From an uncultured Clostridia bacterium (GTDB lineage: Bacteria; Bacillota; Clostridia; Oscillospirales; Ruminococcaceae), in assembly GCA_946567425.1 (NCBI GenBank), contig CAMNXF010000007.1:1-64000 (forward strand): a DNA stretch of 64,000 nucleotides, in the 5' to 3' direction. Shown here in pieces: positions 9,946-17,340 of the stretch. The notes under the pieces are model-generated. The model saw only the letters and a program-made list of their open reading frames with translations. It was not told the origin of the DNA and ran no database searches. The number at the start of each line of letters is the position of its first letter. Positions within the stretch are counted from its first letter, which is position 1. The position numbers and the translations under genes were made by a program.

Positions 9946-10497
9946 ATGAATAACATAACCGTTTACAGTGCTGACAATCCGATCTCCCACGAGCTTTTTA
10001 CGCGTATCTTCGCGATAATAGAATACTCGTTTCCAAAAAGCGAACGCCGCGATTTCGAGGATCATTATGCCGAATTTACCAAGCCGCCGTTCCGTTCGCT
10101 CGTGTACGAGACAGACGGAAATATCGCGGGCTTCATGAATTATTGGCAACTTAACGGATTTGTGTATCTGGAGCATTTCGCCGTTGCCAAGGAGCAGCGC
10201 GGACGAGGTCTCGGCTCGGAGCTTATGGAAAAGCTCTGCGAGATCGTTAAGTGCCCGATAGTTCTCGAGGTCGAACCGCCCGAATCGGGTGAAACAGCCG
10301 TCCGCAGAATAGGCTTTTACAGGCGGCTCGACTTTTTCCCGAACGAATACGAATATTATCAGCCGCCTTATCACAAGGGAGAAAAAGCGGTCCGTCTTAT
10401 GATAATGTCAAGACCCTCTCCCCTGTCGAAAGATCAATTCGCAGAAATAAAAAGCTCGCTCTACCGCGACGCCTACGAAACGGACGGGAATTTTTAA
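9946..10497 (+). CDS. GNAT-family N-acetyltransferase
   Basis: 183 residues; the ATG follows AAAAGGAGC. The acetyl-CoA-binding signature of the GNAT fold is present at about residues 79-95 (FAVAKEQRGRGLGSELM), with the later VLEVEPPES and RRIGFYRRLDF segments typical of the C-terminal half. It probably acetylates an amine on a small molecule or protein. The substrate cannot be predicted. It is divergent from sigK with almost no intergenic space and ends at a shared bidirectional terminator. Confidence 0.85.
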   Translation: MNNITVYSADNPISHELFTRIFAIIEYSFPKSERRDFEDHYAEFTKPPFRSLVYETDGNIAGFMNYWQLNGFVYLEHFAVAKEQRGRGLGSELMEKLCEIVKCPIVLEVEPPESGETAVRRIGFYRRLDFFPNEYEYYQPPYHKGEKAVRLMIMSRPSPLSKDQFAEIKSSLYRDAYETDGNF

Positions 10498-10572
10498 AAA
10501 TCCGTGCCGTCCGCTGTTTCAGTCGGCATATTTTAAGTATATTCGACACACTTGTACAATATTCATCATAAT

Positions 10573-10608
10573 AAAAACCGTCCCGCGCGTCACGCACGAG
10601 ACGGTTTT
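10573..10608. terminator. bidirectional terminator between convergent genes
   Basis: Outer stem AAAACCGTC pairing with GACGGTTTT around a GC-rich loop. It lies between the acetyltransferase (+) and the binding protein (-), with T-runs on both strands. Confidence 0.75.
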
Positions 10609-10610
10609 GT

Positions 10611-12230
10611 TCAGTTGAATATCTTTGCCAGCCTGAAATCCACGGTCTTTGAAAACGGATTGTACACGATATCCGTGCTACCCTCAACGGTGAAAAAGTA
10701 CTCGTTTTTATAGTATAGCGGAACAAACGCCGCCTTATCAATTAGAGCCTGTTCAGCTTTTTTATACAGCTCCGCACTTTCAGATAATTCCGCGGCTTCC
10801 TCTGCCTGTTTAAGAAGCGCTTCAAATCCGCTGTCGCTGAAACCCGTACAGTTGGCGGTGTTCGACAAGCTGAACTGCTCCAGATACGCAGATGGGCTGT
10901 TGTACTTGCCTGAGAGCTCTACCACTGCAATATCGTAATCCCCGCTGTCCAATCTTTCACGGAACTCATTTTCGGAAAGATTTTCGACAACACAGTAGAA
11001 CCCGAATTCGCGCTGCCATTCCTGCATAACATACGAAACGGCAGTCTCCGCTGCGGAATTCTGTACGATAATTTTTGCTCCGGTGAACTTATTCAGATCG
11101 AGCGACGGCTTTGCTTTTTTGAAATAACCTTGTGCGGCGTTCGCGTCATAATCCGTGAGTGTGCAGCCGCCCGTAAGCTCACGGTAACTCTTGTCGATCA
11201 TTGACACCTGCTCCGGAACTATTCCCTCTGCCGCCTTGAACTCTGGAATAGCGGACATCACAGCTTCGCGGTCAACCAGCAGCGAAAGCGCCATGCAAAA
11301 GTCGCTGTTTTTAAACAGGTCGGAGCGTCTGTTGAACGCCAGACCGCAAGTCACATTGCAGAATTCCTCGCAGCCAAAATCGCCTTTTATAAGCGGCTTG
11401 TCGTCGTTCGACACCGCAAGGCAGCTTATATCACCACCGAGCAAATTGTTGATAAATTCTTTCTCATCGTCGATATAAACAGTCACACTTGACGGACATA
11501 TCTCGCGGGCTTCAGAGTTTTTGGAATTTCTGTTCAAAATAATATTATTGGAATCCAACCCCGCATACGGTTCGTAAAGCCACCGTCTTATATAGAACGC
11601 CCCGTTCGACGGAGTGCATTCCGCCGAAAGACCGTACTTCCCTTGCGCATTCAAAAAGAACTCCTCGTTGCACGGCATGGCGGGCGGCTCGGTAAGCATA
11701 GTCAGAAAACGCGCGTTAGGATGGTCGAGCGTAATCTCCAGTTCAAAATCGCCCTTTGCCTTAACGCCGAGCATAGAGCTGTCGGTGATTTTCCCCGTAT
11801 GCAGCAGTTTGGAATTTTTTATGCAGTAATAGTCTTCCGCTCTCGGGGAACGCGTTTCCGGCAAGAACAGTCTTGTAAACCCGTAAACAAAATCCTTGGC
11901 AGTGCACTGCCGTTCAAACTCGTCGTTGTCTATCCAATATATGTCCTGTCTCAGTTTAAAATTATAAGTTAATCTGTCCTCCGAGACAACAAAATCCGAA
12001 GCCGCGCCGCCTTTGACCGAGCCGTCCTTGCCGAGCGTCAACAGCCCCATAAAAACGTTTTCGATTATCAGCTCGGAATTTGGTTCGTCCGCTTGTTGGG
12101 GATCGAGAGTAACGGGATTTGAGGAGATATCGTACGTGTAGGAATAATCGCAGCCGTCGTCTTCCTTTCTGCTGCAGCCCGCCGTAATAAGCATAAGGCT
12201 CGCTGAAAGCACGGCGGCAGCCTTTTTCAA
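10611..12230 (-). CDS. ABC transporter substrate-binding lipoprotein, family 5 (peptide/oligopeptide type)
   Basis: A lipid-anchored solute receptor of the OppA/DppA class. A lipobox (LMLITAGC) lies about 20 residues from the chosen TTG start, giving about 539 residues. The open frame extends further to 12305, but that part overlaps a promoter-like TTACAAT element, so the upstream start is unlikely. An ATA nearer the GGGAGCG site is another option. Family features seen: SNPVTLDPQQADEPNSELI, then YTFGF-type motifs (AKDFVYGFTRLF), and a C-terminal FVPLYYKNEYFF. No permease or ATPase gene is adjacent, so it is an orphan receptor here. Confidence 0.85.
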   Translation of the reverse strand: MKKAAAVLSASLMLITAGCSRKEDDGCDYSYTYDISSNPVTLDPQQADEPNSELIIENVFMGLLTLGKDGSVKGGAASDFVVSEDRLTYNFKLRQDIYWIDNDEFERQCTAKDFVYGFTRLFLPETRSPRAEDYYCIKNSKLLHTGKITDSSMLGVKAKGDFELEITLDHPNARFLTMLTEPPAMPCNEEFFLNAQGKYGLSAECTPSNGAFYIRRWLYEPYAGLDSNNIILNRNSKNSEAREICPSSVTVYIDDEKEFINNLLGGDISCLAVSNDDKPLIKGDFGCEEFCNVTCGLAFNRRSDLFKNSDFCMALSLLVDREAVMSAIPEFKAAEGIVPEQVSMIDKSYRELTGGCTLTDYDANAAQGYFKKAKPSLDLNKFTGAKIIVQNSAAETAVSYVMQEWQREFGFYCVVENLSENEFRERLDSGDYDIAVVELSGKYNSPSAYLEQFSLSNTANCTGFSDSGFEALLKQAEEAAELSESAELYKKAEQALIDKAAFVPLYYKNEYFFTVEGSTDIVYNPFSKTVDFRLAKIFN

Positions 12231-12408
12231 AAAATTTATGTCAATCGCTCCCTTGCGCTTTTTTCTATAATTTATTGTAACATATATCAGCACGAAAATC
12301 AACAAAAATTTGTTACAAATTTCTTACAATTTTATAGTTGAGTTAATATTTTTTCGCGGCTTATTCTATTCTCAATCGGTTTCAAACCACGAATTATTTG
12401 CGTATGCA

Positions 12409-12888
12409 TTATTTCAAGGATATCGCAGCACCGTTTTTAAAAGCCTCATCCAATTCATCGCGGTCATCAATCTGTAAATCTTCAAAAGGCGTAAGAATTA
12501 AATCAAGATATTTGTCAATATATGCCGCCACGCCGTCTGCGTCATATTCAAGCCGTTCGATAACATCGACATATATTGCAGAAACAGAATATGAATATAC
12601 TCTACCCTTAACTGTCTTTTCAACAGGAAGAAACATAATTGTAATCAACCGCTTGCATTCATCGGGAACAAGTTGTAACCAGAGCATATCTTTTCCACAT
12701 ACCGCAGTCATGCCTGATTTCGGAAAATCCCAATAAAAAAATTCCCCATCAGTAAGTTTTATCAGACTTGCCAATCCATGATAAACATCGCAATCCAGGC
12801 GTGTCTGATAATAGGGAAAGTGCTGAAATCCCCATTTCAAATCCCTGTCCAAACGCTTTCTTTTCAACTTGAACTCCTCTTCTCCCAT
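12409..12888 (-). CDS. DUF402-family protein
   Basis: 159 residues. The central beta-barrel pattern and the C-terminal run YVDVIERLEYDADG followed by YIDKYLDLILTPFE and IDDRDELDEAF are characteristic of DUF402 (FomD-like barrel) proteins, some of which hydrolyse nucleoside di/triphosphates. It lies 18 bases downstream of nrdG and is probably co-transcribed, which would suit a nucleotide-related role (inference). The ribosome binding site before this ATG is weak. Confidence 0.7.
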   Translation of the reverse strand: MGEEEFKLKRKRLDRDLKWGFQHFPYYQTRLDCDVYHGLASLIKLTDGEFFYWDFPKSGMTAVCGKDMLWLQLVPDECKRLITIMFLPVEKTVKGRVYSYSVSAIYVDVIERLEYDADGVAAYIDKYLDLILTPFEDLQIDDRDELDEAFKNGAAISLK

Positions 12889-12906
12889 AAAAACAGTTTA
12901 AAGGTT

Positions 12907-13410
12907 CTATATGGTATATTCGATAACCATATGCTCCTCGAATGTCGATTTCATATCAATAAGCTGCTGATTGTCACTTCCTCGGAACGGCAGTGAAAGC
13001 GTTTTTCGTTGCTCAATAAAACGTCCGTCAACCAACACGTCTATTATCGACATCAGCTGTCCGACGTAATACTCGCTCTTGCGCATCTGCCATAGTTCTC
13101 TCATCGTCCAGCCAGTATAACACCATATATCATACCCGCGCTCCTTGAAACGTTTTCCGAGCTCGTAAAGCGCTTTCGCCTGCGAAAACGGCTCGCCTCC
13201 CGAAAAAGTCACGCCCTTGTTCAGCGGGTCTTCAGTACATTCCCGAAAAAGCTCGTCCGTATCGACGACCTTGCCGCCGTTAAAATCATGCGTCTGCGGG
13301 TTGTGGCAGCCCGGGCAACTATGCGGACAGCCCTGCACAAAAATCGTGTACCTAAATCCCGGTCCGTCAACGATCGACTCCGAAACCGTGCCCGATATCC
13401 GTATATCCAT
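12907..13410 (-). CDS. nrdG: anaerobic ribonucleotide reductase activating protein
   Basis: A radical SAM activase (167 residues) that installs the glycyl radical on NrdD using an iron-sulfur cluster and S-adenosylmethionine. The cluster motif CPHSCPGCHNPQTHD is at about residues 25-39, and GVTFSGGEPFSQ is the SAM-binding GGE motif. The start at 13410 is set by GGGAGGGAG just upstream; the longer frame reaching 13482 adds residues with no family match. It lies 169 bases downstream of nrdD behind a hairpin-rich spacer. Confidence 0.92.
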   Translation of the reverse strand: MDIRISGTVSESIVDGPGFRYTIFVQGCPHSCPGCHNPQTHDFNGGKVVDTDELFRECTEDPLNKGVTFSGGEPFSQAKALYELGKRFKERGYDIWCYTGWTMRELWQMRKSEYYVGQLMSIIDVLVDGRFIEQRKTLSLPFRGSDNQQLIDMKSTFEEHMVIEYTI

Positions 13411-13579
13411 AATACTCCCTCCCAAAACAGCCGCATAGCGGCAAGGCTTTTCCTCGCGCACCACTCGCAAGCTTGGGTGCACTCGTCAAAGCCGCGATGC
13501 GTCCGCGTTTTTCGCTTCGCGAATTGCAGACGCGCCGCACTACAAGATTAAACAGCCGCCGAAAAGCGGCTGTTGTAAT
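13411..13579 (-). other. hairpin-rich spacer between nrdD and nrdG
   Basis: Two structures are visible. One is a 9-base-pair stem directly after the nrdD stop (AACAGCCGC 13551-13559 with GCGGCTGTT 13566-13574) that lacks a strong T-run, so it may only attenuate. The other is a nested hairpin at 13499-13533 (outer GCGTCCGC/GCAGACGC, inner TTCGC/GCGAA). Its GC-rich, palindromic look resembles an intergenic repeat. No gene is supported. Confidence 0.5.
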
Positions 13580-15838
13580 TTACTCTTTCGTAAATCTTCT
13601 CGGACGCTCAATTCTATCGAGCTGAATTTCGTCCGCACGGCGGTGGCACATGGGACACTCGTCGTCGATTATCCCCGTAAATCCGCAGCACGGGTCGCGG
13701 TCTATCGGGTGGTTGATTGCGCCATAGCCTATCCCTTGATCCTTCATAAAGCGAACCACCTGCTCAAACGCGTCGAGGTTCTTGAGCGGGTCGCCGTCCA
13801 GTTCAACGTAGCTGATATGTCCGCCGTTGGTCAGCGCGTGATAGGGCGCTTCAATGCGAATTTTCTTAAAAGCGGTTATCGGATAATAAACTGGAACATG
13901 GAACGAGTTTGTGTAATAATCCTTGTCGGTTATCCCGGGAATTTCCCCATAACGGCGCTTGTCAATAGCGATAAACCGACCCGAAAGTCCCTCTGCGGGC
14001 GTCGCAAGCAAAGTAAAGTTCAGCCCCATCTTAGCCGACTGCGCCTCCGTTTTCTCGCGCATGTGAGTGATTATCTCCAAGCCGAGCTTCTGAGCCTCCT
14101 CGCTCTCGCCGTGGTGAACGCCGATAAGCGATACAAGGCATTCCGCTAAACCGATAAAGCCTGTCGAAAGCGAACCATGCTTAAGTATCTCGCCGATGTT
14201 GTCGTTCTCGGACAACTTCTCAGAATCGATCCAAACGCCCTGCCCCATAAGGAACGGATAGTTCCGAACAAATTTTCGGCACTGTATCTTAAAGCGCTGC
14301 AAAAGCTGCTCAAATACCATTTCCATCATTCTGTCAAGCGACATGAAAAACTTGTCGGTATCATGATTTGCCTCGATACCGAGCCGCGGCAGATTTATCG
14401 TGGTAAAGCTGAGGTTTCCTCTGCCCGTAACTATCTCGCGTGATTTGTCATAATTGTTGCCAATAACGCGCGTGCGGCAGCCCATATAGGCAATCTCAGT
14501 GTTGTAGTCGCCCTCCTTGTAATATTGCAGATTGAACGGCGCGTCAATAAAGCTGAAATTCGGGAACATTCTCTTTGCCGAAACGCGCATAGCCAGCTTG
14601 AACAAATCATAGTTCGGCTCTCCCTCGTTATAGTTAACGCCATCTTTCACTTTAAAGATGTGAATTGGGAAAATGGGCGTCTCGCCGTTGCCCAAACCGC
14701 TCTCGGTCGCGAGCATAACGTTCCGCGTAACCATTCTGCCCTCGGGGGAAACGTCCGTGCCGTAATTTATCGAGGAAAACGGATTTTGCGCGCCCGCGCG
14801 GGAGTTCATGGTGTTGAGGTTGTGAATGAGCGCTTCCATAGCTTGATACGTTGTGCGGTCGGTCTCTGCCTCCGCGAGCTTCTCCGCCTCGTCCTGAAGC
14901 CCCGTAAACTTGTCACCGAACTCGGGCGCGAGTATCTCCCACTCCTTTGCCTTGTAATCGTAGTTGTCCTGTAATCTCGGATAAAGTCCGAACTCAGTCT
15001 CAATCTTTTCCTCGGCAGCCTTGAGCTTGCCGCGTATCTCGTCGTAGTCCGCGTTGAACGTGTACATAACAGCCTTTGCGAGATTTGTCAGATACATTCT
15101 CTTAAAGGTTTTCTTAACGCCCTCCGCCATGGCATAGTCGAAATTCGGAACGGACTGCCCGCCGTGTTGGTCGTTCTGGTTCGATTGGATCGCGATACAT
15201 GCAAGCGCCGCATAACTCGCGATATCATTCGGTTCGCGCAGAAATCCGTGACCCGTCGAAAATCCGCCATGAAACAGCTTCAGAAGATCTATCTGGCAGC
15301 AGGTCGTTGTCAGCGTAAAAAAGTCCAGATCGTGTATATGAATATCACCGTTGATGTGGGCGTTTGAGTGAACGGGGTCAAGCACGTACATTTCGTTGAA
15401 CTGCTTCGCGCCCTCGCTGCCGTATTTCAACATGGTGCCCATAGCCGTATCGCCGTCGATGTTCGCGTTCTCGCGCTTGATATCGCAGTCCGCAGCCGAC
15501 GAGAACGTCAGATTTTCATAAATCTTCATCAGCGTGGAATTCATCTCGCGCTGTCTTGTGCGGTCGGCGCGGTACAAAATATACGCCTTTGCCGTCTTGG
15601 TGTGCCCCTCCTCGATGAGAATACGCTCCACCATATCCTGAACCTCCTCAACGGAGGGATTGCGTCCTATTATCGACTCGGAGAGCTTTTGGCAAACGTC
15701 GTCCGCAAGCTGCATTGCCTCCCCGTAGTCCTTTCCGCCGACAGACTGAGCCGCCTTGAAAATAGCCCCCGCTATCTTCTCAATATTAAACGGCACCTCT
15801 CTTCCGTCGCGTTTTTTTATCATCGTTATCATTGCCAT
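13580..15838 (-). CDS. nrdD: anaerobic ribonucleoside-triphosphate reductase, class III; glycyl-radical motif not visible
   Basis: Reduces ribonucleotides to deoxyribonucleotides under anaerobic conditions (752 residues). Seen: an N-terminal ATP-cone (about 5-95, KKRDGREVPFNIEKI); active-site regions including CCQIDLLKLFHGGFSTGHGF, QSNQNDQHGGQSVPNFDYAM and MGCRTRV; and the C-terminal zinc site (CCGFTGIIDDECPMC). In class III enzymes the zinc site is normally followed by a short R-[IV]-x-G-Y-[LM] segment carrying the radical glycine. Here the chain ends LDRIERPRRFTKE with no glycine after the zinc site, and none of the three frames of the nrdD-nrdG spacer on this strand contains the motif. Promoter and two NrdR-like boxes lie upstream. 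Confidence 0.9.
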   Translation of the reverse strand: MAMITMIKKRDGREVPFNIEKIAGAIFKAAQSVGGKDYGEAMQLADDVCQKLSESIIGRNPSVEEVQDMVERILIEEGHTKTAKAYILYRADRTRQREMNSTLMKIYENLTFSSAADCDIKRENANIDGDTAMGTMLKYGSEGAKQFNEMYVLDPVHSNAHINGDIHIHDLDFFTLTTTCCQIDLLKLFHGGFSTGHGFLREPNDIASYAALACIAIQSNQNDQHGGQSVPNFDYAMAEGVKKTFKRMYLTNLAKAVMYTFNADYDEIRGKLKAAEEKIETEFGLYPRLQDNYDYKAKEWEILAPEFGDKFTGLQDEAEKLAEAETDRTTYQAMEALIHNLNTMNSRAGAQNPFSSINYGTDVSPEGRMVTRNVMLATESGLGNGETPIFPIHIFKVKDGVNYNEGEPNYDLFKLAMRVSAKRMFPNFSFIDAPFNLQYYKEGDYNTEIAYMGCRTRVIGNNYDKSREIVTGRGNLSFTTINLPRLGIEANHDTDKFFMSLDRMMEMVFEQLLQRFKIQCRKFVRNYPFLMGQGVWIDSEKLSENDNIGEILKHGSLSTGFIGLAECLVSLIGVHHGESEEAQKLGLEIITHMREKTEAQSAKMGLNFTLLATPAEGLSGRFIAIDKRRYGEIPGITDKDYYTNSFHVPVYYPITAFKKIRIEAPYHALTNGGHISYVELDGDPLKNLDAFEQVVRFMKDQGIGYGAINHPIDRDPCCGFTGIIDDECPMCHRRADEIQLDRIERPRRFTKE

Positions 15839-15858
15839 TATCCGAGCACTCCTTAGCT

Positions 15859-15874
15859 TTACTACATATTGTAT
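15859..15874 (-). promoter_or_regulatory. NrdR-box-like site 2
   Basis: ATACAATATGTAGTAA on the minus strand matches the NrdR consensus acaCwAtATaTwGtgt at 12 or 13 of 16 positions. It lies just downstream of the nrdD transcription start and 32 bases from site 1. Confidence 0.6.
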
Positions 15875-15890
15875 CGTTTATACAGTACAC

Positions 15891-15906
15891 TTCTATTATA
15901 TAGTAT
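15891..15906 (-). promoter_or_regulatory. NrdR-box-like site 1
   Basis: ATACTATATAATAGAA on the minus strand is a weaker match that covers the -10 element. The 32-base offset to site 2 equals the roughly three-helical-turn spacing usual for paired NrdR boxes. Confidence 0.5.
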
Positions 15907-15923
15907 TTAACGGCTTTTGTCAA
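15895..15923 (-). promoter_or_regulatory. consensus promoter of nrdD-nrdG
   Basis: TTGACA (15918-15923), 17-base spacer, TATAAT (15895-15900), both perfect matches. Confidence 0.85.
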
Positions 15924-16016
15924 GGTGATTTTCATATTTTTTTAACGGTTCAGCAAACTAACAAAAATAAATCACTACCGAACGCATTACAGCACAATGC
16001 ATACGAAAACCGTAAG

Positions 16017-16050
16017 AATAAAAAAATTCCGCACTCGAAAAAGCGCGGAA
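16017..16050 (-). terminator. terminator of the tepA-ftsK operon
   Basis: On the minus strand TTCCGC pairs with GCGGAA around a CTTTTTCGAG-containing loop and is followed by a T-run. It lies 37 bases after the last gene of the operon. Confidence 0.75.
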
Positions 16051-16086
16051 GAAATTTACAAAATATTCTGTATCATTATCGTGAAG

Positions 16087-16458
16087 CTATTTAATAAGCG
16101 ACTCCAACTGCCCCGCGTTCGACAGGATATCGTTTATCAGAATAGCCGCAAGCGCGATATTAAAAGCATTAGAAATGCCTATATATGTTGCCATAGTACG
16201 CTTATGCTTGAGCAAATTCGCCGACGCTCCGACCCATGCCGCCGAAACCGCGACCGCGATAAGCAACGACAGAATGCCGCCGAATGCCGTCACCTCAACA
16301 TCAAACATTCGCACAACAATCATTTCAAGCACAAAATCGGTCAGCGGAACAAGCATAAGTGGCAGCGTAGCCAACGCCCACTCCTTGCGCTTGGACTTGT
16401 AAAAAATCAACACAAACAACAAAAATACACCCGTAATAGCGCCGCATTCTATTGCCAT
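16087..16458 (-). CDS. small integral membrane protein, unknown function
   Basis: About 123 residues from the ATG at 16458 (GGTGAGGTG just upstream). Four hydrophobic segments are visible (near residues 8-25, 32-52, 63-85 and 98-115). No motif is recognised. It is the last gene of the leftward tepA-uppP-ftsK operon and follows a 51-residue membrane protein. Confidence 0.7.
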   Translation of the reverse strand: MAIECGAITGVFLLFVLIFYKSKRKEWALATLPLMLVPLTDFVLEMIVVRMFDVEVTAFGGILSLLIAVAVSAAWVGASANLLKHKRTMATYIGISNAFNIALAAILINDILSNAGQLESLIK

Positions 16459-16477
16459 AGCACACCTCACCGCCGAT

Positions 16478-16633
16478 CTAGGCGACCGCACCGCCGTTTT
16501 TCATGTTGTTGAACATAATAAGAAAAACAACCGCACAAATCGCCAGAATTATTACCGCCATAATGATATTGATTAAAATCACCGACCTCGGGAGCTTTTC
16601 CCGCTTCGGATAGTTACTTTTTTTCCTGCCCAT
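16478..16633 (-). CDS. 51-residue single-span membrane protein
   Basis: A short gene starting MGRKKSNYPKREKLPRS, followed by one hydrophobic helix (about residues 18-41) and the tail NNMKNGGAVA. The basic N-terminus suggests an N-in topology. The ATG is preceded by GAGGTATGTT. It lies 19 bases before the next membrane protein and 77 bases after the DUF2344 gene, so it fits the operon. Function unknown. Confidence 0.65.
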   Translation of the reverse strand: MGRKKSNYPKREKLPRSVILINIIMAVIILAICAVVFLIMFNNMKNGGAVA

Positions 16634-16710
16634 AACATACCTCAAACATAATATGTTATCATTATAACCTATTTTTGCCGAAAAAGCAAGCCTTTACACA
16701 AAAAATTCAC

Positions 16711-17340
16711 CTAACGAAACTCGCTGCCGTCCGCGCAGAGTATCTTTGTGCGGACGATACGCACGCGCGACAGCTCCTTGCCCAAAGCGGCGCGGTAAGC
16801 GTCCAGCAGCAGCATGGGATTGATGTTAAAGTCGTTTCCCGCGGGTAGCCTGAGCGTTATCCTTTCGCAGACGGAAAGCTCCGAAATAAGCGGTTTCAGG
16901 TTGATTTCGGACGTGCCTTTCTTGGTTTTCTTTTCAACGATAATTTTCTCACTTTCCGTGAATTTGAGAAAATCTTCTTTGTCGATATCGGCGGTTATCT
17001 CATATTCAGCGGTGGTGATGTCGGTATTTTTCAGCACGGGCGCGGCGGTCTCCACAGCACGAATATCGAGCGGTAGCGCGTTGTTCAGCCTTTCGGTGAC
17101 CTCCTCAAACGGAACGTCCTCAAGCAAGCGGAAATCCAAGACCTCGCGCACGCCTTCCTGCCCCAGCGAAAGCGGCAACATAAACTGAACGTACATGTGC
17201 GGATTATACCCCTCGGTATACCACACCGGCAGCTTTGCGCGCTTTATAGCGCCCTGCATTGCCCTGTTCAAGTCGAGGTGTGAAATGTACTTCGCACGGT
17301 CGGTCTTGCTGAAAAACACGCGCGTATTAACGGATGGCAC
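16711..17340 (-). CDS. TIGR03936/DUF2344 radical-SAM-linked protein
   Basis: 209 residues from a GTG at 17340 preceded by GGAGGT with 10-base spacing; the start agrees with family members that open just before a TRVFFSKT-like segment. Conserved pieces seen: ISHLDLNRAMQGAIKRA and TEGYNPHMYVQFMLPLSLG. Its reading frame overlaps the end of the radical SAM gene by 14 bases. The two occur together, or fused, in many Clostridia, and their function is not established. Translational coupling is likely. Confidence 0.85.
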   Translation of the reverse strand: MPSVNTRVFFSKTDRAKYISHLDLNRAMQGAIKRAKLPVWYTEGYNPHMYVQFMLPLSLGQEGVREVLDFRLLEDVPFEEVTERLNNALPLDIRAVETAAPVLKNTDITTAEYEITADIDKEDFLKFTESEKIIVEKKTKKGTSEINLKPLISELSVCERITLRLPAGNDFNINPMLLLDAYRAALGKELSRVRIVRTKILCADGSEFR

